Shown: piece by piece, positions 25,236-33,847 of the stretch | Layout of the letters: each line of letters opens with the position of its first letter | Position numbering within the stretch: the first letter of the stretch is position 1 | NCBI RefSeq assembly: GCF_026891095.1 | Contig: NZ_JAPTNL010000002.1 | Location: 248,001 to 312,000, forward strand | Source of the DNA: Roseovarius salincola | GTDB lineage: Bacteria > Pseudomonadota > Alphaproteobacteria > Rhodobacterales > Rhodobacteraceae | Direction of reading: 5' to 3' | Length of the DNA stretch: 64,000 bases | Made by a program: the position numbers and the translations under genes | The notes under the pieces: generated by a model | What the model was told of the DNA's origin: nothing | The model's input: the letters and a program-made list of their open reading frames with translations, nothing else | Database searches by the model: none

Positions 25236-27653
25236 ATGGAGTTTGCAACAGAGAATCACAGCCTGGGCGATACCGGCACACATAGTGCCGTCGTGCCGCG
25301 GATTGCGCTGACGCCGCTTTCGGGGCCGGCGTTCAGCGTATCGGTGCTCGCGGGGGCCGGGCTGGATGAAAGCATCTATCGGCTGGACGCCTCGGGCGCG
25401 CTGGTCTTTGACGAACTGGTATCGCGCAGCGGTGCCTATGTGACGGTTGTGATCGGCGGGCGGCAGTATCAACTGCTGGAATCGGGTCTGGAGGCGCTGC
25501 TGACGCAGGGCGGTAAAATCAGTCTCTATTCCGCGCAAACCGGCCATTATGGCGATCTGCTTTCGCTGGTTCATGCGCCGGCCGGAGGGCAGGATTACCT
25601 GGTGGCGGCCGCGCCCGGCGGCGCCGGAATTTCGGTGCTGCGCGAAACCGCCCAGGGCGGGCTGAGTGAGGTCACCTATCGCGCGGATGACGATCACAGT
25701 TATATGCAGGCGCCGGTGGCGCTGGCCGGTCTGGTCACCGGGTCGGGGCGTTCGATGGTGTTCACCGCCTCTTATGGCGAGATCGGGATCAGCGCGTTTC
25801 AGGTCACGTCGGCGGGTGGTCTGGCGCTGCGCGCATCGCTGGGTATCGAGGAGGGCGGCACGTTCTTTCGCCCCAGCCATCTGGAGACCCTGAGATTAGG
25901 CGGGCGCGACCTGTTGTTGGCGGGATCCTTCGATGCAGGGGCGATCACGGTGCTGAATGTGGGCGCCGACGGCGGGCTTGGCGTATTGGACAGCGCGATT
26001 GACGGGCGCATGACGCGATTTGGTGGTCTGAGCGCAATGAAGGCGATCGTGCATGACGGGCAAGCCTATGTGGTGGCGGGGGGTGCGGATGACGGGCTGA
26101 GCCTGTTTCAACTGTTGCCCAATGGAAGGCTGATCCATCTGGACATGATCGCCGACAGCGCCACGCTGGGCCTGAACAATGTGAACGCGCTGGCGCTGAC
26201 GGTGTCGGGCGGCGCGCTGCATGTCCTAGCCACCTCGGAGCGCGAAGCGGGGCTGACGCATCTGAGTGTGCCCGTTGCGCCGGGCTGGCAGGCGGTGACG
26301 GGCAGCAACACTGCCGAGATGCTGACGGCGGGGTCGGGCGGCGGCGTGATCTGGGATGGCGGCGGCAGCGACACGATCACGGGCGGCACGGGCAGGGATG
26401 TGTTCGTGTTGGTTCAGGATGGCGCCGCCGATGAGATCAGAAATTTCGAATTGGGCAAGGACAGGGTCGATTTATCGGCCTGGGAGGGTCTTTACACGAC
26501 GCTTCAGATCGGGATCGAGACACTGGCGGACGGGGCGCGTATCACCTATGGCGACGAGGTTCTGACGCTGCGCACTTCATCGGCCCGGCCGCTGGGCTAC
26601 CGCGACTTCCTGGAGACCGACATCTTGGGAATCGTGCCGATCTGGCGGCCCGAGGACCTGTTGGAGCCCACCGACTGGCATGATCACCTGACCGCGGGCG
26701 AGGGCCACGACACCATACGCGCCATGAATGGCAATGACCTGATTTATGGCGAGGGCGGGCATGACCTGTTGCAGGGGGGCACCGGGAACGACACGCTGCG
26801 CGGCGGCACCGGAATGGACACGCTGTTCGGAGGTGATGGTGACGACAGTCTGTTGGGTGAGAGTTCTTACGATCTGCTTTATGGCGGGCCGGGCAATGAC
26901 ACCCTGCGCGGCGGGACCGGGTCCGATACGCTTTATGGCGAGGAGGGGGACGATGTTCTGTTCGGAAATACCGGGGTCGATGAGATCCATGGCGGTGACG
27001 GAAATGACTGGATCAGCACCGGCGAGGGGGCGGATCTGGCCTTTGGCGGGGCAGGCGACGATTACCTGATCGGGCGCAGCGGCTATGACACGCTTTATGG
27101 CGGGGACGGTCATGACCGCCTTTTTGGAAGCGAGGGGGAGGATGAGCTTTATGGGGAGGCGGGTGACGATTACCTTTCGGGGGGGTTGGGTTTTGACTGG
27201 CTTGATGGCGGCGAAGGGGCGGATTCGCTTTATGGTAACCAGGGGTCGGATTTCCTGACGGGTGGTGCGGGTAATGACGAGCTTTATGGGGCGACGGGGA
27301 ACGATACGCTGCTGGGGGGTGACGGCGACGATCTGATCTATGGTGCGCAGGGGCTGGACGTGATCGAGGGTGGCGCGGGCAATGACACAATCTTTGGCGG
27401 CAGCCTGGAGGATCAGTTCATCTTTCGCCACGGACATGGCCAAGACAAGATTGGTGATTTCGAGGCGGCGCATGATCTGTTGCTGCTGGACCCGGATCTC
27501 GTCGACGGCGAGACCGACCCGCATACGATCCTTGAGCGCTATGGCACGGTCGAGGACGGTCAGGTGATGCTGGATTTCGGAAATGGCGACAGTATCGAGA
27601 TCACGCTCTATCTGGGCATGGGCGACCTCGTGGATAATTTCGCGTTTCTCTGA
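25236..27653 (+). CDS. Large RTX calcium-binding protein with propeller-like N-terminus
   Basis: An 805-residue acidic secreted protein. Residues about 30-345 form repeated beta-strand units (such as GRDLLLAGSFDAGAITVLNV) that look like a lactonase/YVTN-type propeller. A first RTX/serralysin-C-like module follows (DGGGSDTITGGTGRDVFVL). A run of more than twenty GGxGxDxLx nonapeptides (about 485-725) and a C-terminal type I secretion-like end with DFEAAHDLLLLDPD come next. There is no N-terminal signal peptide, as expected for type I export. The ATG at 25236 has GAGGGA upstream. It probably stays at the cell surface; no enzyme motif is visible. Confidence 0.85.
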   Translation: MEFATENHSLGDTGTHSAVVPRIALTPLSGPAFSVSVLAGAGLDESIYRLDASGALVFDELVSRSGAYVTVVIGGRQYQLLESGLEALLTQGGKISLYSAQTGHYGDLLSLVHAPAGGQDYLVAAAPGGAGISVLRETAQGGLSEVTYRADDDHSYMQAPVALAGLVTGSGRSMVFTASYGEIGISAFQVTSAGGLALRASLGIEEGGTFFRPSHLETLRLGGRDLLLAGSFDAGAITVLNVGADGGLGVLDSAIDGRMTRFGGLSAMKAIVHDGQAYVVAGGADDGLSLFQLLPNGRLIHLDMIADSATLGLNNVNALALTVSGGALHVLATSEREAGLTHLSVPVAPGWQAVTGSNTAEMLTAGSGGGVIWDGGGSDTITGGTGRDVFVLVQDGAADEIRNFELGKDRVDLSAWEGLYTTLQIGIETLADGARITYGDEVLTLRTSSARPLGYRDFLETDILGIVPIWRPEDLLEPTDWHDHLTAGEGHDTIRAMNGNDLIYGEGGHDLLQGGTGNDTLRGGTGMDTLFGGDGDDSLLGESSYDLLYGGPGNDTLRGGTGSDTLYGEEGDDVLFGNTGVDEIHGGDGNDWISTGEGADLAFGGAGDDYLIGRSGYDTLYGGDGHDRLFGSEGEDELYGEAGDDYLSGGLGFDWLDGGEGADSLYGNQGSDFLTGGAGNDELYGATGNDTLLGGDGDDLIYGAQGLDVIEGGAGNDTIFGGSLEDQFIFRHGHGQDKIGDFEAAHDLLLLDPDLVDGETDPHTILERYGTVEDGQVMLDFGNGDSIEITLYLGMGDLVDNFAFL

Positions 27654-27710
27654 GTTGTGAACGGGTGGTTAACCATGCGGTCCCTTCGCTCAGGGTTTCT
27701 TAGGGCCAGG

Positions 27711-27730
27711 GCGTGACGTTGCGTGACGTC
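27711..27730 (+). promoter_or_regulatory. Tandem 10-base repeat before the DUF2793 gene
   Basis: GCGTGACGTT is followed directly by GCGTGACGTC, that is, two copies one helical turn apart. The second copy runs into a TGACGTCA palindrome. It lies 20-40 bases before the start codon at 27751, where a regulator could bind. A nearby GGTTAACC palindrome (27667-27674) is also visible. Confidence 0.35.
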
Positions 27731-27750
27731 ATTTCTGAAGTGGGGAAACC

Positions 27751-28725
27751 ATGTCCGATACGTCACCCAACCTTTCAATGCCCTATATCCTGCCCTCGCA
27801 GGCGCAAAAGCACGTGACCCATAACGAGGCGCTGCGCATTCTGGATACGCTCGCCCAGCTTTCGGTGCTGGCCGCCGATCTGAGCGTTCCGCCTGACAGC
27901 CCGGCTGAGGGGGATCGCTATATTATCGCGGATGGGGCGAGCGGCGCCTGGGCGGGTCATGAAGGCGCGGTTGCCAGTTTCTTCGGCGCGGAATGGATTT
28001 TTCACGAGGCGGCGCCGGGGTGGCTGGCGCATGACCGCGCGGCGGGGCAGATTCTGCATTTCGACGGCTCAGGGTGGCTGCCGTTGCCGGGGCCGAGGGT
28101 GCTGGAAAACCTTGAGCGCGCGGGTGTGAATGCCGCGGCCGATGACACCACGCGGTTCAGCGTGCGATCCGAGGCGAGCCTGTTCAGCCATGAGGGCGCC
28201 GGGCATCAGGTCAAGATCAACAAGGCCGGTGAGGCGGATACCGCAAGCCTGCTGTTCCAGAACGATTTCGAGGGGCGCGCCGAGCTTGGGCTGGCCGGGC
28301 AGGACGATTTCTCGATCAAGGTGTCGCCGGATGGCAGCAATTGGACCACCGCGATAAGCGTCGAGCCCGCGAGGGGCATTGCCCGGATGCCCTGCCTGCA
28401 ATCGGGGATCGTCGAGATCGCCAATGATTCCGTGACCGCGATCACGCCGCCGGGTTCATGCGGATTCCTGTTCGTCACCATCGTGGATTCGGTCTACTCG
28501 CAAGCCCCGCATTCGGGCATTTTCGTCTATGATATCGGTTTGACCCCAATGTTGCAGAGCCTGGCCCTTGCGCCCTCGATGGCCAATCTGGGAACGACGA
28601 CCCTGACGGGCACGACCGGCACATCGGGCCGCAGTTCGCTCGCGGTGGGCGCCGGAGAGATTCGGATCGAGAACCGCTTCGGATCGTTTCGGAAATATTC
28701 CTACACGTTTATCGGCAGCGACTGA
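27751..28725 (+). CDS. DUF2793 domain protein
   Basis: A 324-residue protein. Its first 120 residues (PYILPSQAQKHVTHNEALR and repeated aromatic strands ending in DGSGWLPLPGP) are the DUF2793 domain, known mostly from phage tail and gene-transfer-agent regions of Rhodobacterales. The remainder is a beta-rich, glycine/serine-rich region like a fibre tip. No signal peptide is visible. Its place behind the RTX gene and inside the glycan island suggests a surface or carbohydrate-related role, but this is not shown. Confidence 0.75.
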   Translation: MSDTSPNLSMPYILPSQAQKHVTHNEALRILDTLAQLSVLAADLSVPPDSPAEGDRYIIADGASGAWAGHEGAVASFFGAEWIFHEAAPGWLAHDRAAGQILHFDGSGWLPLPGPRVLENLERAGVNAAADDTTRFSVRSEASLFSHEGAGHQVKINKAGEADTASLLFQNDFEGRAELGLAGQDDFSIKVSPDGSNWTTAISVEPARGIARMPCLQSGIVEIANDSVTAITPPGSCGFLFVTIVDSVYSQAPHSGIFVYDIGLTPMLQSLALAPSMANLGTTTLTGTTGTSGRSSLAVGAGEIRIENRFGSFRKYSYTFIGSD

Positions 28726-28827
28726 TGCCCGCTTTTAGACCCCCCGGAGATTGACGATTCCGGCGCAGCCTGACAAAGGTGTGCGCGTTGAGTTGATTGC
28801 ACTTTCGGGTTGTGTGGAGCGTAGCGC

Positions 28828-29610
28828 GTGTCGGGCCGGATACCGTCTGAAGATCATCTGATGTGCATCGCCGTGTCGACGGTGGGGGCAAGGGTCCATG
28901 GCATTGAACTTCCAGCGCCAACGCCGCGGTCGGGATACCTGGTCGTGGTGCAGAAACCCGAGCAGGCCAGTGGTGATCCCTTTGAAGCGCGCGAAGACGT
29001 CGAGACCCTGTGGCTGAACACGGTCGGGCTGTCTCATAGCCGCAATGCGGCATTGATGCACGCCAGGGGCGCATTCCTGGTCTTTGCGGATGACGACATG
29101 CGGCTGGATATCGGCGGACTGACGCGGCTGGCCGACCATCTGGCGGCGCGTCCCGATCTGGATTTCGTGGCCGGATGGCGCGACGGACGCCTGCCGGCAA
29201 GTGGCAAGCGGGCAGGGCGACATCGGTTGTCATTGCGAAACAGCGGGCGCATCTGTGCGCCCGAGCTGATGATAAGGCGCAGTGCGGTGACGGCACGGGG
29301 CATTTGCTTTGACACCGATTTCGGCAAGGGCGGGCGCCATGCGCTGGGCGAGGAATATGTTTTCATTGCCGATCTGCTGCGCGCCGGTCTCAGCGGTGAG
29401 GCGCTGCCAGTGGTGGTAGGCGTGCATGCGGCGCAAAGCAGTGGCGAGATCTGGCAAGACACCGCGATACTGCAAGCGCGGCTGGCGGTGCAGAGGCGGG
29501 TCTTCGGGCCATTGGCGCCGCTGGTGCATCCGCTTTATGCGCTTAAACATCGGCGCGATTTCTGCAGCCAAGGCGCAGCGTTGCGTTTTGCGCTGGGTCG
29601 AGCGGGATGA
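28828..29610 (+). CDS. Glycosyltransferase family 2-like
   Basis: A 260-residue protein. The middle part has GT2 hallmarks: LSHSRNAALMHARGAFLVFADDDM, where ADDD is the DXD metal site (about residue 88). The first nucleotide-binding strand is less typical (YLVVVQKPEQASGDP). The GTG at 28828 has GGAG eight bases before it; an ATG 11 codons later is the alternative. The stop overlaps the start of the sulfotransferase gene by 4 bases, so the two are translated together. Confidence 0.72.
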   Translation: MSGRIPSEDHLMCIAVSTVGARVHGIELPAPTPRSGYLVVVQKPEQASGDPFEAREDVETLWLNTVGLSHSRNAALMHARGAFLVFADDDMRLDIGGLTRLADHLAARPDLDFVAGWRDGRLPASGKRAGRHRLSLRNSGRICAPELMIRRSAVTARGICFDTDFGKGGRHALGEEYVFIADLLRAGLSGEALPVVVGVHAAQSSGEIWQDTAILQARLAVQRRVFGPLAPLVHPLYALKHRRDFCSQGAALRFALGRAG

Positions 29611-30332
29611 TCGGCGGGTTGACAAGGCGCTGGTGGCGCAGGCCCGCCAGTGGTCACAATCCGCGCCATGTGATCCTGTTGCCGCGTCATGGGATCGCTT
29701 ATGTCCGGGTTCCGAAGGCCGCCAATTCATCGGTCAAGGCGGCGCTGGCGCTGGCGTTCGAGCTGCGCAGCAAGGCGGATGCGCCCGTGTCCCAGGACCG
29801 GTTCTGGAACCACGTGGCCCAAGGCGAGGCGCTGCGCTTGACGCCGGGGCGTTTCGTGAGCGGCGGATATGCCACGCGCTGCTGGACGTTCACCTTTGTG
29901 CGCCATCCGGTGGCGCGGCTCTATTCGTGCTGGAACAACAAGGTGATCGAGAACACTGCCCTGAGCCCGGCCTTCGAGCGGATGGGCGTGCGCACCGGCA
30001 TGAGCTTTGCCGATTTCGTGCGCGCGGTGGGCGATACGCCGGACGATCGGGCCGACATTCACGTCTGCTCACAGGCCGCGATCCTGGAATTTCGCGGCAA
30101 GCCAGTGGCGGATTTCGTCGGTCGCCTTGAATCCATTCAGGCGGACTGGGCCCGGATCAACCAGGAGATCGAGACCCGCACCGGCATTGCGCCGGGCCGG
30201 ATGCGGCGCAAGAACGTGCGCGGCATGACGATGCCGGACGTGGCCGAGTCGCTGCCCGATGACGTGCTGGCGCGGATCCGGCGGCGCTATGCACGTGATT
30301 TCGCGCTGTTCTATCCGCAGGATGGTGTTTGA
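29607..30332 (+). CDS. Sulfotransferase family 2 protein
   Basis: A 241-residue carbohydrate sulfotransferase. The PAPS 5'-phosphosulfate loop is YVRVPKAANSSVKAAL (about residues 31-46), and the 3'-phosphate site is FTFVRHPVARLYSCWNNK (about 94-111). This is the Sulfotransfer_2 arrangement found in chondroitin/heparan and bacterial capsule sulfotransferases. It probably sulfates a sugar of the exported polysaccharide. Coupling to the GT2 gene upstream supports this. Confidence 0.85.
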   Translation: MIGGLTRRWWRRPASGHNPRHVILLPRHGIAYVRVPKAANSSVKAALALAFELRSKADAPVSQDRFWNHVAQGEALRLTPGRFVSGGYATRCWTFTFVRHPVARLYSCWNNKVIENTALSPAFERMGVRTGMSFADFVRAVGDTPDDRADIHVCSQAAILEFRGKPVADFVGRLESIQADWARINQEIETRTGIAPGRMRRKNVRGMTMPDVAESLPDDVLARIRRRYARDFALFYPQDGV

Positions 30333-30462
30333 CCGCAAAACCCCGGCACCGTCACGTGGCAAGCTAAGCAATTGCAACCCCGATCAAGAAACGCTAAGCG
30401 GTTCATGCAAGTTTAAAGAGTGTGAGGGTGGTCAAATTCAGCCTCTAATTGATATCTTCCGA

Positions 30463-32922
30463 GTGGCTGTCAAGAAACCGCTCTATAGACTCAAGAAGCG
30501 GGTTGTCGGCGGCCGCAAGCCACCAGTCAAGCCGCGCAAATCCACCAAAGCAATTACCACCAATGTGAATCCGGATAGCGTTGTCAAATCGGGTGCCCGT
30601 GGACTTGCGAAACGTGCCGAGGCCAAAATGATTGATATAGAAATCGACCCGTCGGCTCCCGAACGGGCCGTGATGGCAGTTGAAAGCCAGGTCTCGTCGT
30701 TCGATGATCTGTCCGACGAGACGTTGCAAGCTTTGAGCGTGGCGTATCAGCGGCTGTTGAGGCCCCATGAGGCCAGGATCTGCCATCGGATCCTGTCCGA
30801 GCGGGTCCCCAAGAACGCCACCTTTCAGAACTATGCGACGGCGCAGTTCAGATGCGGCGATGCGGCGGGTGCGATCGAGACGCAGGACCGGGTCAACCGC
30901 GATATCCTGACCCCCAGCGGGCTGCGAATCTATGTGCAGGAACGGTTCGAATACATGCGCGCCCTCGGTCAGCTGGAAGAGGCTTTCGATATGCTGCAGG
31001 CCTATGCGGATGCCAGAGGCGAACTGTCGCTTGGCGTGCATCTGAAGCTGGCCGAGGGTGAGCGGCAACTGGGCTATCCGGAGCGCGCCTATCGCAGGCT
31101 GACCGGCGGCCTTGAGGCGTATGCCGAGAATCCATCCTATCTGATGGCAATGGCGTCCTGCGCGGGCGAGATCAACCGCAATTCCGATGCGCTTCTGCTG
31201 TCGTCGCTGGTCTGTTCGCGGCCTAAGCCCCAGGCGGCGCATCTTCTGGTTTACCTGCGGCTGCTGTGGCAAGAGGGAGCGACCGACCGCATCTGGCCTG
31301 TCCTGAAGAAGGTGCAGAGCCTTGCGATGCGCGATCCCGCGCTACTGAAATTCATCCGCGAGATCGCCTATGTTTCGCCGGATGCGGCCCGGTTTTGCAT
31401 CGCGTTCGAGGATACCTTGGAGAAGGCCGCTCTCAAGGCGGCGCCGCCGGACCTCTTGCGTCTGTCCGAAGGGTTCCTTTCGCTTGATCGCTTTGAGCGG
31501 GCACGCGATGTGGCTGAGTCCTATATCCAGTTTTTCAAGGGTATGCCGCAGGCTTATTACGTGCGTGGAATGGCAGCGTTCTATCTGGATGACTACGAGT
31601 TGGCAGAGGCCGATCTGCTGCATTGCGCCGACCTCAATCCGGGGCATTTGCAGGTCTATGGAATCTTGCTGAACACCTTGCCGCGCCACCCGGACGGGGT
31701 TGCCAGGCTGGCCGCCTGCCTTGAGCGGCGCGACAACTCGCATAGCAGGTTCCGCTCGCATGCGGGTGATGGTCGTCGAGGCTTCCTGGATATAGAGCGC
31801 AGTCAGCTCTGCTTCATGCAGGGCGATTATCTTGGCGGGCAGATGGTGCGGCAGGAACGACCGGTGTGCCGCTTTCTGGAACAACGATTTCCCGCGACCT
31901 ACACCGCATTTCGGGATCCGCGATTCAATCAGTCAGGGGGCGGGTCTGTTCTGGTGATTTCCGAGGATGGAGTCGGGGACGAAGTGCGCTGGTCGCAGTA
32001 TTACAACAGCTTGTTGGAACATTACGACCGGGTCGAGATCACCTGCGATCCGCGGCTGGAGACCCTGTTGCAGCGCAGCTTCCCGCAGATCCGGTTTCAT
32101 CCCTTCAGCCGCCGCCTGATGGAGCGTCCGGGCAGCGAGGACAGCACCAGCCGGTCGGTGCCGTTCTTTGCGTTGGCACGGTTGATAGACGATCATCTCT
32201 ATGCGCGGCTGGCGGAGTTCTCGGATATCCGGCTGACGGCGGACATGGTAATGGGGGCATGGGCCGGACAGCCGGGCGGGCAGCCATTGCCAGAGGGGCC
32301 GCCGGATGTGGCGCATATGGTGCCTGAGCCCGGCCTTGTGAAACACTGGCGCGCGCATTTCGCTTCGACCTTGGGGCGTGACCTCAAGGTCGGGCTGGTG
32401 TGGCGCAGTTCAATGGTCACGCCGCGTCGCGCCAAGCACTATATCAATCCTGAGACGATGCGTCCGCTTCTGCGGATGAAGGGGGTGCAGTTCGTGTCAC
32501 TTCATGCCGAGCATAGCGATCAGGAAAGGGATTTCTGTTATCGCCACGGGATCGACATCCTTGAGGATGTCGATCTTCAGGATGATCTGGAGACCGTCGC
32601 GGCGGTGACGGCCAGTCTTGACCTCGTGATCGGCGCGGGAACATTCAATGCTGAAATGGCGGCCGCGGTGGGCACGCCTGTCTGGTTGTTGGGTTCGTAT
32701 TGCAACCTTGTGCATTTCCGATTGGGCCAAAGTGAGGGCGATATTGACCGCCTGAGTCCAAACATGCGCATTGTCCGCCTCGACGGTGAGGCCGGCTTCA
32801 CCGGAACGGATGCGGAAATGCAAAGACGTGTCGTCGAGGTGGCGCGACAGGATTTGCAGGAATCTCAGAAGAGCAGGCTCCGTCCGATGAGCAAGGAGAC
32901 GCCAAATGAACGCCGTGCATGA
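30463..32922 (+). CDS. TPR protein with glycosyltransferase-like C-terminus
   Basis: About 819 residues. The start is uncertain. The open frame reaches 30259 but overlaps the previous gene, and 30333-30460 looks non-coding. I use the GTG at 30463 (VAVKKPLYRLKKR); an ATG at 30628 with GAGG upstream is also possible. A basic N-terminal segment is followed by several tetratricopeptide-like helical repeats. A C-terminal domain near GLVWRSSMVTPRRAKHY, then VSLHAEHSDQ and LVIGAGTFNAEMAAAVGTP, resembles the nucleotide-binding half of heptosyltransferase/O-GlcNAc-transferase-like enzymes. It probably takes part in glycan transfer. Confidence 0.68.
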   Translation: MAVKKPLYRLKKRVVGGRKPPVKPRKSTKAITTNVNPDSVVKSGARGLAKRAEAKMIDIEIDPSAPERAVMAVESQVSSFDDLSDETLQALSVAYQRLLRPHEARICHRILSERVPKNATFQNYATAQFRCGDAAGAIETQDRVNRDILTPSGLRIYVQERFEYMRALGQLEEAFDMLQAYADARGELSLGVHLKLAEGERQLGYPERAYRRLTGGLEAYAENPSYLMAMASCAGEINRNSDALLLSSLVCSRPKPQAAHLLVYLRLLWQEGATDRIWPVLKKVQSLAMRDPALLKFIREIAYVSPDAARFCIAFEDTLEKAALKAAPPDLLRLSEGFLSLDRFERARDVAESYIQFFKGMPQAYYVRGMAAFYLDDYELAEADLLHCADLNPGHLQVYGILLNTLPRHPDGVARLAACLERRDNSHSRFRSHAGDGRRGFLDIERSQLCFMQGDYLGGQMVRQERPVCRFLEQRFPATYTAFRDPRFNQSGGGSVLVISEDGVGDEVRWSQYYNSLLEHYDRVEITCDPRLETLLQRSFPQIRFHPFSRRLMERPGSEDSTSRSVPFFALARLIDDHLYARLAEFSDIRLTADMVMGAWAGQPGGQPLPEGPPDVAHMVPEPGLVKHWRAHFASTLGRDLKVGLVWRSSMVTPRRAKHYINPETMRPLLRMKGVQFVSLHAEHSDQERDFCYRHGIDILEDVDLQDDLETVAAVTASLDLVIGAGTFNAEMAAAVGTPVWLLGSYCNLVHFRLGQSEGDIDRLSPNMRIVRLDGEAGFTGTDAEMQRRVVEVARQDLQESQKSRLRPMSKETPNERRA

Positions 32923-33847
32923 CGCCGAGGCGAAGGTCGAAAGGCACCCGGAACATGGGTATTTCCGGCTATCGCCCATACCGGATGCGCAGACCCTGTC
33001 ACGCTATTACGAGACCGCCTATAACGATCCGTTGCGCCGCGCTCCTCTACAGGAACGGGAGAGCGCGCAGGCCGCGGACGCGCGGACCGCGCGATCCGAC
33101 GCGCTGGCCGAGCAGGAGAAACAGTGGCGCGATGCCAGCGAGTTTGAGGATATAAGCGCATATCTTGCCGATCTTGCGCCAGGCGGGCAGATCGTGGATG
33201 TCGGCGCCGGCATCGGCGAACTTGTGGCGGCCCTGGCTGATCGCGGGTTTGATGCCAGTGGCATAGAGCCTTCCTGCGAAGCCAGTCTCTATGCGCAAAG
33301 CCAGGGGCGCGCGGTTCAGCAAAACGACCTGGTGGGCTGGTTGAATTCGGTCCCGGAGAAAGCGCGGCCTGTCTGCGATGCGGTGACGCTTCTCAATGTG
33401 CTGGAGCACCTGCGCGATCCCGGCGACGCGCTGGCGCAATGTCACGCGATGCTGACCGAGGGGGGAATCCTGTGCATAAGGGTGCCGAACGATTTTTCCG
33501 ATGTGCAACGCGCGGTGGTCGAGACGACTGGTTGCGATCGCTGGTGGATCCGAACGCCCGATCATATCAACTATTTTGACCGAGAAAGCCTGACCGCCCT
33601 ACTGAACGCGCAGGGATTCACGACCGAGATCGCAACCTGCGACTTTCCGATCGACTGGTTTCTCTTGATGGGTGAAAACTATCTGAGCGACCCTGAGCTT
33701 GGTCGCAAATGCCACGAGCGGCGAAAGGCGTTCGAGGTGTCGCTGCCCGGTGCGGTACGGCGGCGGCTCTACCGAAGCCTGTCGCAGGCGGGCTTCGGGC
33801 GAAACCTGATCATATATGCGCGCAAGGCGCCGGCCAACGCAGGCTAG
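32906..33847 (+). CDS. SAM-dependent methyltransferase
   Basis: A 313-residue class I methyltransferase with motif I IVDVGAGIGELVAAL (about residues 95-110), an acidic second strand, and VTLLNVLEHLRDPGDAL as the post-motif typical of UbiE/sugar methyltransferases. The first 90 residues are charged and helical. AAGGAG lies seven bases before the ATG. It overlaps the TPR gene by 17 bases and the convergent pseI by 4 bases. Likely target: a sugar or glycan terminus. Confidence 0.78.
   Translation: MNAVHDAEAKVERHPEHGYFRLSPIPDAQTLSRYYETAYNDPLRRAPLQERESAQAADARTARSDALAEQEKQWRDASEFEDISAYLADLAPGGQIVDVGAGIGELVAALADRGFDASGIEPSCEASLYAQSQGRAVQQNDLVGWLNSVPEKARPVCDAVTLLNVLEHLRDPGDALAQCHAMLTEGGILCIRVPNDFSDVQRAVVETTGCDRWWIRTPDHINYFDRESLTALLNAQGFTTEIATCDFPIDWFLLMGENYLSDPELGRKCHERRKAFEVSLPGAVRRRLYRSLSQAGFGRNLIIYARKAPANAG

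Noticed and set aside
26660-27400. Repeated DNA resembling a CRISPR or satellite array
   Set aside because: The period encodes the RTX nonapeptide with codon variation. The copies are not identical and there are no spacers.
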